The notes: a model not told the origin generated them from the sequence alone. A stretch of DNA of 64,000 nt from Candidatus Nanosynbacter sp. TM7-075 (GCF_022828255.1 NZ_JAJQJW010000002.1:1-64000); one strand, 5' to 3'; shown: positions 9,141-18,052, counted from the stretch's first letter. A program made the numbers and translations.

Positions 9141-9255
9141 CACAATTCATAAAAAGCCATAGGATAAATAAAAAACGCAAAGTCGGCAAACGCTTTCCTT
9201 AAATTAGACAAAACTAAAGCGCAAAGATAGCTGAAAGAATGCTAGAATGAGTAAT

Positions 9256-11400
9256 ATGACTACAATCGACATAAATCTTTCGCAATATCCAGACAGATTT
9301 AAGGATGAGAAAATATCTTTCACAGAAGGTAAGCCCGCTTTTATTTTTGGCAGAAATGGCACCGGTAAAACCACTATAACCAACGCCATACTAGAACAGT
9401 GTAAAGATTCTTATGACGTGAGAGTATTTAAAGATTTTGAAAATGTTGCCGAGAATAAACAGCTGAACGCAATAGCCCTTGGAGAGGAAAACTCTGAAAT
9501 TCAAGGTAAAATCAATGATCTAAACAGAAAAATTGATGAATTAAACGAAACAATAATAGATGACGACATTAATTATAATAATAACCTATGTGCAGAATTT
9601 AAAAAGTCGGAAAGCTCCTATAGCGAATGCAGTAATAAAATAGAGAAGTTCTTTACCAATAGTGCAGCACAGATAACCAACAAGTGTAATCTTGGACGGA
9701 ATTATAACAAGAATAATTTTAAAAATGATATAAAATTAAATCCAGTAGAGTTAAAGGAAGATGAGCTAAAAAATAATAATAGTATTATCAAAGAGGATAA
9801 AAAAGAAATAGTCAATCTGTCACCAATTGAAGACTATGAGCTAAAAAAGATTCTTACCTCTGCAAATGAAATTATTCGAACAGAAACACCCCAACCGACC
9901 AATCTGCCAGAGCTATCAGACAATCCTGATAAGCAAAATTTTGCAAGGCAGGGCATGAAACTTCATGAGCCGGGAGACAAGTGTTCTTTTTGCGGATCTA
10001 TTTTTGAAGAAAACCGTTGGAGCGAACTAAGCCGGTTCTTCAATGAAGAGCTTGCAAAAACCGAAGAACGCATAAATCACGAACTTGACTACATTTCAAA
10101 AATCGAGAAGCAAATAGATGAAATTAAGCGCATTGAGCCGGAGATGTTCTACGAGCATTTATTAAAAGAGGTGTCGGAAGTTAATAACCTTATTACATCT
10201 AGAGTAAATGAGATAAAGATTTTTCTGTCAATAATAAAAGGCGCTTTATTAGAAAAACAAAAATCCCCCTTTGTTAAGCTTGATCCAATAAAGGAAGATA
10301 TTCCCAAGAGCTTTGAAGATATTAATAATAGAATAAAACAGCTAGTCGATGACGCGAATAATTTCACAAACGAAATCTCGGAAAGGAAAACAAAAGCAGA
10401 AAAGGCTATTCGCTTGAGCTACGTCGCACAACTCCTCAAGGAATTCGATTACACAAAAAATAACGAGCAGCTATCTATATTAAAATCCTTAATGGATAGC
10501 AAAAAAGAAGAAATTGAAAAAATAAAAGAAGATATCCGAGGGAAGAAAGAAGATATAAAAGACTTAATTTCAAAAACAAAGAATGAGCAGTTGGCAGCAA
10601 CAAAAATAAATCAGCTGCTAAAACAATTCGGCATTAATTCTTTTTCTCTCGAGCTGGTGCAGAATCCAGACAATAAACAAAAAGGTCAGTATCAAATTCT
10701 AGGATATAACGGTAAATTAAGAAATGTCGAAAATCTTAGTAGAGGAGAGATGAATATTGTAGCCTTCCTCTATTTTATCTTTAAGCTTGACGAAGAAGGA
10801 GACAGCAGCAATCCAAGGATAATTATTTTCGACGACCCAATGACAAGCAATGATGATGTTACACAGTATCTAATGATATCTGAACTTCAACGCATTTATT
10901 TAGCTATGATAAATAAGAAAGGCTATTTCATAGTCCTTACTCACAACTGTCATTTCTACTTAAATGTCAGGAAAAGCCAAGAAAAATTTTACAAAAAATA
11001 CGACAATATTCATCTATTATCAGACGGAAACAAAACATCCATACAGCCAATTAGAAAAGGAGACTGCGATCTCCATACCAGCTACGAGCTACTATGGATA
11101 GAATTAAAATTCTTATACGTCGAGAACAAGCCAGCCTTAATGATTAGCTGCTGTAGGCGTATATGTGAAACATTCGAAAAATTTAACGGGATAGAAGAAT
11201 TTTACAAAGGCAGTAATAAAAGTGCAAAAAAACTATTTGATGTCAACGTTCATTCTATTGATGACCTAGATAGCGAGCAGATCGGCAAGACGAAAGAAGA
11301 AATAATAGAAATACTAAAAGAACTGTTCCGGTCTAATAACGCAGAGGATCACTTTACTAAATATTGGGAGCAAGATGATAGCTCTAATAATATCCGCTGA
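9256..11400 (+). CDS. RloC/PrrC-like ABC-type ATPase, putative anticodon nuclease
   Basis: 714 aa, AAA_13-type. Walker A GRNGTGKT is at 32-39, followed by long charged coiled coils. Within them is a zinc-hook CxxC (Cys243-Cys246, DKCSFCGS). The signature LSRGEMN is at 494-500, Walker B IIIFDDPM ends at Asp526-Asp527, and the switch is LTHNCHF. After the ATPase, Arg634-x3-Glu638 and His666 match the order and spacing style of the R-E-H active site of PrrC/RloC tRNA anticodon nucleases. RloC proteins are stress- or phage-triggered defence enzymes. The gene is visibly AT-richer than its neighbours and sits beside tRNA-Glu, suggesting horizontal arrival. TAGAAT at 9243-9248 favours the ATG at 9256 over 9247. 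The nuclease role is inference. Confidence 0.65.
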   Translation: MTTIDINLSQYPDRFKDEKISFTEGKPAFIFGRNGTGKTTITNAILEQCKDSYDVRVFKDFENVAENKQLNAIALGEENSEIQGKINDLNRKIDELNETIIDDDINYNNNLCAEFKKSESSYSECSNKIEKFFTNSAAQITNKCNLGRNYNKNNFKNDIKLNPVELKEDELKNNNSIIKEDKKEIVNLSPIEDYELKKILTSANEIIRTETPQPTNLPELSDNPDKQNFARQGMKLHEPGDKCSFCGSIFEENRWSELSRFFNEELAKTEERINHELDYISKIEKQIDEIKRIEPEMFYEHLLKEVSEVNNLITSRVNEIKIFLSIIKGALLEKQKSPFVKLDPIKEDIPKSFEDINNRIKQLVDDANNFTNEISERKTKAEKAIRLSYVAQLLKEFDYTKNNEQLSILKSLMDSKKEEIEKIKEDIRGKKEDIKDLISKTKNEQLAATKINQLLKQFGINSFSLELVQNPDNKQKGQYQILGYNGKLRNVENLSRGEMNIVAFLYFIFKLDEEGDSSNPRIIIFDDPMTSNDDVTQYLMISELQRIYLAMINKKGYFIVLTHNCHFYLNVRKSQEKFYKKYDNIHLLSDGNKTSIQPIRKGDCDLHTSYELLWIELKFLYVENKPALMISCCRRICETFEKFNGIEEFYKGSNKSAKKLFDVNVHSIDDLDSEQIGKTKEEIIEILKELFRSNNAEDHFTKYWEQDDSSNNIR

Positions 11401-11466
11401 CTGCAAAGTCTGTATTTATACAAAAAGTTGAAGAATATTGAGAATTGAAGCATATTACTTCACAAA

Positions 11467-11500
11467 TTAAAAAAACACCTTCATGTAGATGTTTTTTAAT
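11467..11500 (-). terminator. Terminator behind tRNA-Glu
   Basis: AAAAAACA and TGTTTTTT flank a short inner stem. Read on the minus strand, downstream of tRNA-Glu, it ends in a T-run. The mirror image could also serve the RloC-like gene on the plus strand. Confidence 0.7.
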
Positions 11501-11514
11501 AAATTAACTATTCT

Positions 11515-11589
11515 TGGTGACCCCACCGGGAATCGAACCCGGGTTGCCAGGATGAGAACCTGGTGTCCTAACCGCTAGACGATAGGGCC
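11515..11589 (-). tRNA. tRNA-Glu (anticodon CTC)
   Basis: On the minus strand the acceptor GGCCCTA pairs with TGGGGTC, CCA is encoded, the D arm is CGTCTAGCGGTTAGGACA, the anticodon loop is TTCTCAT (anticodon CTC), and the T arm is GGGTTCGATTCCC. The length is 75 nt. Confidence 0.95.
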
Positions 11590-11601
11590 GTAACTCCATG
11601 G

Positions 11602-11631
11602 ATTATACCATGAAAAGGGAATGCTTGTCTA
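11602..11631 (-). promoter_or_regulatory. Promoter of tRNA-Glu
   Basis: On the minus strand TAGACA (11626-11631) and TATAAT (11602-11607) are 18 nt apart and precede the tRNA 5' end at 11589. Confidence 0.6.
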
Positions 11632-11671
11632 CTTTTCCGCATCCATACAACCTCTACATCATATTTATCAC

Positions 11672-11700
11672 TTGAGATTTTCCTGAAAATTCGCCATAAT
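11672..11700 (+). promoter_or_regulatory. Leaderless promoter of histidine kinase 2
   Basis: TTGAGA (11672-11677), a 17-nt spacer and CATAAT (11695-11700) are followed by six bases and then the ATG at 11707. The predicted transcription start is therefore the A of the start codon. Confidence 0.7.
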
Positions 11701-11706
11701 AAAACT

Positions 11707-13689
11707 ATGAAAAAGGGCGGGATTTACTTTAAGCCTCACGCAATTTCCAGATTTTGGTTAAGACGATTGTGTGAAGTGGCATTACTGAGTTGTTTCACGA
11801 TCATTCTTTTATATGCATGGGCGCGATTTATACCGACCGGTTATCAATTGCCAATCGGATTATCTGTCTCAGACTTGGCGGCTGGCGTAGCAGGAATCGG
11901 CAGCTTAATTGTGCTGATTTTATGTTTTTGGTTGCCCAGAAAACACGAAACTGGAATCGGAATTTTTGTATATTTATTAACCGTAGCCGTCGCCGCAACC
12001 ACCATAATCACCAGCGGCGGAGTCGTTTCACCATTCCTAGTTATGTGGATTATCGTGGCAATTTTCGCAGGATTTTTCGGCGCAATAATCTTAGGAATAA
12101 TGGGGCTTTTGGTTATTTTGCAAATTATAGCCACCAGCATTCAACATGGAATAAACGTGCAATTCATCATCGGCTACCTATTCTTTGGATTTTTGCCTTT
12201 GGTTTTTAGCCTCGTTCTATGGATTCGCCGCCAAAAAACTGACAACAACACATCCAGCTTGGAGAATAAACTTTCCGCAGTTGAGAGCAAGTCTGACGTA
12301 GTGATCAATGCCATCGACGACGGCGTTCTGGCTATTTCCAAAGACGGCAACATCGAACTGATAAACCCATCCGCCCAGCAAATCATCGGCTGGGACCAAG
12401 GCGACGCACTCGGACTCAACTGGAAAAGCGTCTTAAAACTCGTTACCTCAGACGGAAAAGACGTAGAGGACCTCGAGAATCCAATAGTCCAATCTTTATC
12501 AAAAAACCAGCCAACACACAACGATAAATTATTCCTATTGACCAGCTCTGAAAAACGCATTTTAGTGTCAATCGTCAGCTCTCCAGTCGGCACGGACGGC
12601 GAAGGAATCATCGTAGTTTTCCGCGACATCACCAAAGAAAAAGCCGAGGAGCGCGAGCAAGCCGAGTTTATTTCCACCGCCAGCCACGAGATGCGCACGC
12701 CAGTTGCATCAATTGAGGGCTATTTGGGTCTGGCGTTAAATCCAGCCACCGCTCACATCGATGAGAAAGCCCGCGATTTTATTACCAAAGCCCACGAATC
12801 AGCGCAACATCTGGGACGATTGTTCCAAGATCTCCTCGACATTAGCAAAGTTGAAGACGGGCGAATGAAAAATAACCCGAAGATCATCAACGTAAACGAA
12901 TTTTTGAAGGATATTTTTGATGGTTTAGCGACAAAAGCTAGCGAAAAGCAGCTCAATTATATCTTTATGCCAGACATAATTGATGAAGGTAAAGAGAAAT
13001 CATTGCAGCCGATTTTTTATGCCAATATTGACCCCGACCATTTTAGGGAAGTTGTTAGTAATTTAATTGAGAATGCCATCAAATACACGCCGTCGGGCGA
13101 AGTTGTCGTCAATGTTACCGGCGACGATAAGCAGATTTCTGTAAGCGTGAAGGATAGCGGCATTGGCATTCCAGCCGAAGATATTCCGCATTTATTCCAG
13201 AAATTTTATCGGGTGGATAATTCTGACACGCGAGAAATTGGCGGAACTGGCTTGGGGCTATATTTGAGCCGCCGCTTAGCCGAGGCGATGTCTGGAAACT
13301 TGCGAGTTGAAAGCAAATATAAAGAGGGGAGTACGTTCTATTTGGAGATTCCTCGTATGAATAGCTCGGAAGCCAAGCAGCGATTAGAATCTGCAGAAGC
13401 TGAAAGTCCTAAAGATTCAACGCCAGATTCTACCGTTCCAGAAGAAACTGAAATTGCCGCAGAAGAGAAGGCGGAAGATATCACAACTGAAAATAATAGC
13501 GAAATTGTCGATTCAAATCCGGCCGCAATCGCAACTCCAGAGAACCCAGCTCCAGCCGTGTCTACAGTCCCGACGACCCAGCCAGAAATTCCACAACCAG
13601 TCAGAAATTCTTCCGAGCCGACGCTAGCTGAAATTGAGGAAGAATTGCGAAGAAAACGCCAGCAATTGTCCATACCTGACCGTGAATAA
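11707..13689 (+). CDS. Multi-pass sensor histidine kinase (two-component system 2)
   Basis: 660 aa. About six membrane helices fill residues 15-180. A PAS domain (about 190-310; VINAIDDGVLAISKDGNIEL) is followed by HisKA with His327 in ASHEMRTPVASIEGY. The HATPase domain shows NLIENAIKYTPSG, DSGIGIP and GTGLGLYLS. A 110-residue Glu/Pro/Ala-rich acidic tail follows, which is unusual and probably disordered. A leaderless promoter precedes the gene. The response regulator is encoded 52 nt downstream, behind a short terminator-like hairpin. The sensed signal is unknown; the membrane-embedded sensor with short loops suggests detection in or at the membrane. Confidence 0.92.
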   Translation: MKKGGIYFKPHAISRFWLRRLCEVALLSCFTIILLYAWARFIPTGYQLPIGLSVSDLAAGVAGIGSLIVLILCFWLPRKHETGIGIFVYLLTVAVAATTIITSGGVVSPFLVMWIIVAIFAGFFGAIILGIMGLLVILQIIATSIQHGINVQFIIGYLFFGFLPLVFSLVLWIRRQKTDNNTSSLENKLSAVESKSDVVINAIDDGVLAISKDGNIELINPSAQQIIGWDQGDALGLNWKSVLKLVTSDGKDVEDLENPIVQSLSKNQPTHNDKLFLLTSSEKRILVSIVSSPVGTDGEGIIVVFRDITKEKAEEREQAEFISTASHEMRTPVASIEGYLGLALNPATAHIDEKARDFITKAHESAQHLGRLFQDLLDISKVEDGRMKNNPKIINVNEFLKDIFDGLATKASEKQLNYIFMPDIIDEGKEKSLQPIFYANIDPDHFREVVSNLIENAIKYTPSGEVVVNVTGDDKQISVSVKDSGIGIPAEDIPHLFQKFYRVDNSDTREIGGTGLGLYLSRRLAEAMSGNLRVESKYKEGSTFYLEIPRMNSSEAKQRLESAEAESPKDSTPDSTVPEETEIAAEEKAEDITTENNSEIVDSNPAAIATPENPAPAVSTVPTTQPEIPQPVRNSSEPTLAEIEEELRRKRQQLSIPDRE

Positions 13690-13692
13690 TAA

Positions 13693-13714
13693 CCATAAGG
13701 GCTATGGATTTTTT
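13693..13714 (+). terminator. Hairpin terminator between kinase and regulator genes
   Basis: CCATA (13693-13697) and TATGG (13703-13707) form a 5-bp stem followed by ATTTTTT. It may attenuate rather than fully stop transcription into the regulator gene. Confidence 0.55.
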
Positions 13715-13741
13715 GTCAAAACTTCAGTATAGTATAAACAT

Positions 13742-14767
13742 ATGACAAAAATTTTATTGGTTGAGGACGACAAAAGTTTACGCGAAATTTACGGCGTACG
13801 ACTTTTGGCGGAGGGCTACGATATCGTTTCGGCGGGCGACGGCGAAGAAGCTCTGGCTATGGCAATTAAAGAACGTCCGCGATTAATCTTAAGCGACGTG
13901 ATGATGCCGAAAATCTCTGGCTTTGATATGCTGGACATTTTACGCTCAACGACAGAAACAAAAGACGTTAAAGTTATTATTATGACCGCGCTGTCCTCAG
14001 AGGACCAGAGAAAGCGCGGCGAGCAGCTTGGTGCTGATAAATACTTGGTGAAGTCTCAGGTGGGAATAGAGGACGTTGTGAGAGCAGTTCACGAAACCTT
14101 GGGAGACCTTCCGGGAGTCGGCACAAATCCAGTGCCAGTTTCACAACCAGCTCATACATATGAGCCAGTCACTACAGCACCTCAACCAACTCCAGCAGCG
14201 CCGCAGCCAGTTACTAGACCTGATATTTCTTCATTGTCACCGCAACCAGCCGCCCCCGCTGCAACGCCAACAGCTTCTTTAGTAAATCCGCTTATGCAGC
14301 AACACCCGCAACAGGCATTCGCGCCGGCGCCACAACCGCTACCTCAGCCAGCACAGACTCCAGCACCACAACCAATTCCAACACCGCAGCAGCAGCCGAC
14401 AACCCTGCCGCAGCCTATGGCGCCATTTTCATCGCCCGCACCACGACCATCAGGACTTGGTGACCGCATTATTCAACCTTTACCAGCTGACGATTCTCAG
14501 AATTCGGTAGACATCTCTAAACTTATGGCAGAAGAATTAGACAACACGCAGAGAATTTCTCAACCAACTCCAGAGCCTCAACCAGCGCAAGCTCCAGCAC
14601 CACAATCGATTCCAACGCCGCAGCCACAACAGCCAACGCCAAATCCTATTGAGCAAGCTAGCGCAATACCTCCCGTCCAAGCGCAGCCTCAGGAGCAAAA
14701 CATTCCACATCAACTATCAGAAACTCCTCAGCCGACACAATTTCCACCGATAAATCCGCAACAATGA
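13742..14767 (+). CDS. Response regulator with a long Pro/Gln-rich tail
   Basis: 341 aa. Residues 1-122 form a receiver: acidic pair in LVEDDKS, phospho-Asp52 in ILSDVMMPKISG, and Lys in DKYLVKSQ. The remaining 215 residues are repeats of Pro, Gln, Ala and Thr (PAPQPIPTPQ-type) with a short conserved-looking island, GDRIIQPLPADD, and no DNA-binding or enzymatic domain. The tail could be a spacer, an interaction surface or a localisation tag. The gene pairs with the upstream kinase and overlaps the pseudouridine synthase gene by ATGA. Confidence 0.88.
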   Translation: MTKILLVEDDKSLREIYGVRLLAEGYDIVSAGDGEEALAMAIKERPRLILSDVMMPKISGFDMLDILRSTTETKDVKVIIMTALSSEDQRKRGEQLGADKYLVKSQVGIEDVVRAVHETLGDLPGVGTNPVPVSQPAHTYEPVTTAPQPTPAAPQPVTRPDISSLSPQPAAPAATPTASLVNPLMQQHPQQAFAPAPQPLPQPAQTPAPQPIPTPQQQPTTLPQPMAPFSSPAPRPSGLGDRIIQPLPADDSQNSVDISKLMAEELDNTQRISQPTPEPQPAQAPAPQSIPTPQPQQPTPNPIEQASAIPPVQAQPQEQNIPHQLSETPQPTQFPPINPQQ

Positions 14768-15471
14768 TAAGCCCAGACACAAAGCAAGAATCTTGGCGCC
14801 TCAACAAATTCGTGGCGCTGTGCTTGGGCGTTTCCAGGCGGAAGGCCGACGAATTGATAGATAAGGGAAAGATTACTATTGACGGTCAGCCCGCCAGATT
14901 GGGTCAGCAAATCTCTGACGCAAATAAAATTTCCTATAACGGCAAATTGCTAGAATTACAATCCAAACAGCTCATCATCCTACATAAGCCGACTGGATAT
15001 CTTTGTTCGCGCGCTTCTCAGGGCGGCGTTCCGACAATCTACAAATTGCTACCAAAAAACCTTCACCACTTAAAACCTGTTGGTCGCCTGGATAAAGACA
15101 GCTCCGGGCTGATTCTCATGACGAACGACGGCGATTTTGCGCACAGCATGACACACCCCTCGTTTTATAAGATTAAGCGATATCTCGTTACAATCGACCA
15201 GCCATTGCAACCTCTACACCGCCAAATGATTAACGATTTTGGCGTGCAGCTTCCTGACGGACGCAGTCAATTGACACTAGAAAGACAGCACGAAGGTGAT
15301 GATTGTCGCTGGATAGTGGAAATGAGCGAAGGGAGGAATCGTCAAATTCGGCGAACTTTCGATGCGTTAGGCTACACTGTTAAAAAACTCCACAGAACAA
15401 ACTTTGGCAATTATTCGCTCGGCGACCTCAAAAGAGGCGAATGGCGAGAAGAGAAATTCACGAATTCATAA
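14764..15471 (+). CDS. RsuA/RluB-family rRNA pseudouridine synthase
   Basis: 235 aa. The N-terminal S4 RNA-binding domain is WRLNKFVALCLGVSRRKADE to about residue 60. The catalytic domain carries the active Asp in PVGRLDKDSSGLIL and the family motifs LHKPTGYLCS and EGRNRQIRR. Such enzymes convert specific uridines of rRNA to pseudouridine; which position cannot be told here. Start and upstream stop overlap by ATGA, so translation is coupled to the response regulator gene. Confidence 0.9.
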   Translation: MISPDTKQESWRLNKFVALCLGVSRRKADELIDKGKITIDGQPARLGQQISDANKISYNGKLLELQSKQLIILHKPTGYLCSRASQGGVPTIYKLLPKNLHHLKPVGRLDKDSSGLILMTNDGDFAHSMTHPSFYKIKRYLVTIDQPLQPLHRQMINDFGVQLPDGRSQLTLERQHEGDDCRWIVEMSEGRNRQIRRTFDALGYTVKKLHRTNFGNYSLGDLKRGEWREEKFTNS

Positions 15472-15554
15472 TTTACTCCGCGGCTCTTTACATTTTACGT
15501 TAAATATTGTAATATAGCTTTTATGCTAAATTTGACAGAAAGTGTAATTGTAAA

Positions 15555-16079
15555 ATGGAAACGCTAGGGCGCGAATCTGAGCCTTTGCCCTCAGAAAAAC
15601 TAAGAGCAGTCATACACAACCTTAAGGAAGAAAGATCGGATACCATAGAAAAACTGTTCTATGAGAAGGATAAGTCCAACATTTTACCAAAACTCCTAGA
15701 AAACCAAATCTACGCTTACATCGAACTTATTAAAGAGATTGAGAAACACACTACGAAATTTGAATATCCTATATCTGTAGCGTTCAAAGACGACAACAAT
15801 AACGTTTACTATTGCATAAATAACCCCGAAGAAAATTGCTACATAACACTTTACTCAGACCCAATCAATGAAGAATCTCCAAGAGCCTACATCCATAATT
15901 ACGCCAGAGAATATAATAGCGACAGCAGAGAATGTACACTCGCCGTAGCCGAACCTAAGAAGTTCGTAGCAAAAAACAGCCTGAGATGTTTTGAGGATTT
16001 CCTGAAAATAGTCCACCCATGCGAGGCTTACATAAACAGTGTAATAGCCAAAATGCCCGAAAACTGCTATAATATATAA
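15555..16079 (+). CDS. Hypothetical protein, 174 aa
   Basis: Not recognised. The N-terminal third (PSEKLRAVIHNLKEERSDTI) is helical and charged. The middle has alternating strand-like segments with several Cys, Tyr and Asn residues (NNVYYCINNPEENCYITLYS), and the end is DFLKIVHPCEAYINSVIAKM. There is no signal peptide or membrane helix, so it is probably cytoplasmic. It ends two bases before der starts, but der has its own TATAAT inside the end of this gene. Base composition is more AT-rich than der. Confidence 0.55.
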   Translation: METLGRESEPLPSEKLRAVIHNLKEERSDTIEKLFYEKDKSNILPKLLENQIYAYIELIKEIEKHTTKFEYPISVAFKDDNNNVYYCINNPEENCYITLYSDPINEESPRAYIHNYAREYNSDSRECTLAVAEPKKFVAKNSLRCFEDFLKIVHPCEAYINSVIAKMPENCYNI

Positions 16080-16081
16080 TC

Positions 16082-17515
16082 ATGTCTAAATTACCAACAG
16101 TCGCTATCATCGGGCAAGCCAATGTCGGCAAAAGCTCACTATTTAATCGCTTGACGCGCTCTCGCACGGCCATAGTCGCCAGGGAAGCTGGAACAACTCG
16201 CGACAACGTTGTTGGTAAAGTCTCATATAAAAGACGCAACGTCGACTCTACGCCATCAGATGACTATTCACAATTTTGGCTCATCGACACAGCCGGACTT
16301 AAAACTGCCGAGGACGAATTTGAGGCGACCATTCAGGACCAAATTGCTGACGCATCTGCCGCCGCTGATGTAATCCTCGTAACTGTCGACTCCACTGCAT
16401 ATCCTTCCGACGCTGATCGCCAATTAGCCAAAAAAGCCCTAAAAAGCGGCAAGCCAGTCATTTTAATCGCCAATAAAGCAGACTTAAAAGGCTCTCTTCC
16501 TATCGACGAATTCAAACGACTCGGCATTAAAAACATCATAAAAACTTCCGCCGAACACAGCATTGGTATTTCGGAGCTTCTTGACAGCATTGCCGAACTT
16601 ATTCCGCCAGCCACCGAAACCGCGCCTGACGACATCATTCGCGTCGCGCTAATTGGTCGACCAAACGTCGGCAAAAGTAATTTGTTCAATACTTTGGCGG
16701 GCAAGCAGCAAGCCATCGTCGCCAACGTCGCCGGCACAACTCGCGACGTAAACCGCGTTCAAGTTCGTTATCACGGTCAGACGATTGAGCTACTCGACAC
16801 CGCTGGAGTTCGCCGCCAAGGGAAGCAGGAAACAGGAATTGAAAAGTTCTCAGTTCTTCGCACAATGCAAGCCATCAACGAAGCCGACGTTTGTCTGCTT
16901 CTTATGGACGTCAATGAGCTTAACGTTCAATTGGATCAGCGCCTAGCTGGAATTATTGACGAGGCGGGCAAGGGGCTTGTTCTGGTCGTCAGCAAATGGG
17001 ACTCCGTCGAGGGGAAAGACGCTTACACACACGATGAAATTGCGCCACAAATCAGCTATAATTTCAAGTTCACGCCGTACGCGCCGTTAATATTCACCTC
17101 TTCCGTCACTGGGCAGAATGTCGCCAAGTTATTCGACCTAGCGCTTGATATTTATAAACGCCGTCGCCAAGAATGTAAAACTCGCGCCTTAAACGACATT
17201 TTACAGAAAGCCATCGCCGCGCATCCACCAGCTGGTCTGAAAAACTCGCACCCGAAACTGCGCTACATTGTCCAGACTGACGTTGCTCCGCCGTGGTTTG
17301 TTATTTACGGTAGCAATCTGAAATTTGTCCACTGGAGCTATAAACGTTATCTGGAGCGAACTTTACGCGAGGCTTTCAATTTTGCAGGAACGCCGATTAA
17401 AATGTCTTTCCGTGACGAAAAGCAATTAAAAGCCAATCGTGAACGCGTTGCTCGCGGTCTGGCACCAGTCACCAAAGCCTACAAGCAGGCCAAAAACGCC
17501 GAAAAACAGCTATAA
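16082..17515 (+). CDS. der: Ribosome-assembly GTPase Der (EngA)
   Basis: 477 aa. Two tandem GTPase domains: G1 GQANVGKSS with DTAGL and NKAD, then G1' GRPNVGKSN with DTAGV and SKWD. A C-terminal KH-like domain follows. Der acts in late 50S subunit assembly. The first G domain has an insertion of roughly a dozen residues between switch I and G3 (YKRRNVDSTPSDDYSQ), longer than in common homologues. TATAAT at 16068-16073 lies 8 nt before the ATG and there is no Shine-Dalgarno. Confidence 0.96.
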   Translation: MSKLPTVAIIGQANVGKSSLFNRLTRSRTAIVAREAGTTRDNVVGKVSYKRRNVDSTPSDDYSQFWLIDTAGLKTAEDEFEATIQDQIADASAAADVILVTVDSTAYPSDADRQLAKKALKSGKPVILIANKADLKGSLPIDEFKRLGIKNIIKTSAEHSIGISELLDSIAELIPPATETAPDDIIRVALIGRPNVGKSNLFNTLAGKQQAIVANVAGTTRDVNRVQVRYHGQTIELLDTAGVRRQGKQETGIEKFSVLRTMQAINEADVCLLLMDVNELNVQLDQRLAGIIDEAGKGLVLVVSKWDSVEGKDAYTHDEIAPQISYNFKFTPYAPLIFTSSVTGQNVAKLFDLALDIYKRRRQECKTRALNDILQKAIAAHPPAGLKNSHPKLRYIVQTDVAPPWFVIYGSNLKFVHWSYKRYLERTLREAFNFAGTPIKMSFRDEKQLKANRERVARGLAPVTKAYKQAKNAEKQL

Positions 17516-17539
17516 AACCACATTTTTTGACAAATTCTC

Positions 17540-17568
17540 TTGACATTTTGAACTATTAGTGATAGTAT
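17540..17568 (+). promoter_or_regulatory. Promoter of small membrane-protein locus 2
   Basis: TTGACA (17540-17545), a 17-nt spacer and TAGTAT (17563-17568). The transcript would start near 17575, leaving a leader of about 90 nt before the ATG. Confidence 0.7.
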
Positions 17569-17598
17569 ATACACTAGCTTTCACAATGTGTGTTAGCT

Positions 17599-17643
17599 TG
17601 CGTCAAATCGACGCACAGTTCTGCGGAGAGTTTATTTCTCCGC
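17599..17643 (+). promoter_or_regulatory. Two stem-loops in the 5' leader
   Basis: TGCGTC/GACGCA (17599-17604 with 17610-17615, loop AAATC) is followed by GCGGAGA/TCTCCGC (17623-17629 with 17637-17643, 7-nt loop). Both stems are perfect. They precede the AGAGGAG ribosome binding site and mirror the structured leader of the locus at 67-250. Confidence 0.65.
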
Positions 17644-17666
17644 CCGACTCCAGAAGAGGAGTTATC

Positions 17667-17909
17667 ATGGGAGAGCAGATGCTCAAAGCAATGATGATCA
17701 TCGCGCTTGGGATGGTCGCTGGAGCTGGCCTCGCGGGAGGTCTCGCAGGAGGCCTCGCAGGAGCGGTCGTAGGTAAGGCAACGGGAGTTCCCGTTGTCAT
17801 AACTGCTCCAATCGGAGCAGCTCTCGGGGCTGCAGCGACTGGTACCGCCGCGTACCGGCGCATCTGGTACGGAGGCAAGAGGGACAAAAACCCTGCTGAC
17901 GATCAGTAA
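17667..17909 (+). CDS. Small Gly-zipper membrane protein (80 aa)
   Basis: The start ATG at 17667 follows AGAGGAG (17655-17661). The protein begins MGEQMLKAMMIIALGMVAGA, continues with tandem AGGLAGG glycine-zipper repeats, has a second hydrophobic stretch (PVVITAPIGAALGAAATG), and ends with a charged tail KRDKNPADDQ. Two helices packing through small residues are likely. No family assigned; small glycine-zipper proteins can oligomerise or form pores. The locus shares its design with the 23-aa peptide locus at 179: TTGACA promoter, folded leader, strong Shine-Dalgarno, long 3' stem. Confidence 0.7.
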   Translation: MGEQMLKAMMIIALGMVAGAGLAGGLAGGLAGAVVGKATGVPVVITAPIGAALGAAATGTAAYRRIWYGGKRDKNPADDQ

Positions 17910-18030
17910 GCCCGCTCGAAAATAGCTCGCTCGAAAATAGACTCAATTCGGTCAAAAACGCATGTTTTGCATTTCCTGGATTGAATCCAGTTTTCGGCTT
18001 GAGCACGTTTTCGAGCGGGCTATTTTCTTT
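17909..18030 (+). terminator. Long-range 3' stem of locus 2
   Basis: AGCCCGCTCGAAAA (17909-17922, starting at the last base of the stop codon) is perfectly complementary to TTTTCGAGCGGGCT (18008-18021), which is followed by ATTTTCTTTTA. Inside is a tandem duplication of GCTCGAAAATAG. The outer arms and T-rich tail match those at 273-348. Confidence 0.7.
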
Positions 18031-18052
18031 TATAGTGAATCTTAGCTGTATC

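Noticed and set aside
9140-11600. A mobile element carrying the RloC-like gene
   Set aside because: Beyond AT-richness and the neighbouring tRNA, I see no integrase, terminal repeats or duplicated tRNA end, so only the gene is annotated.
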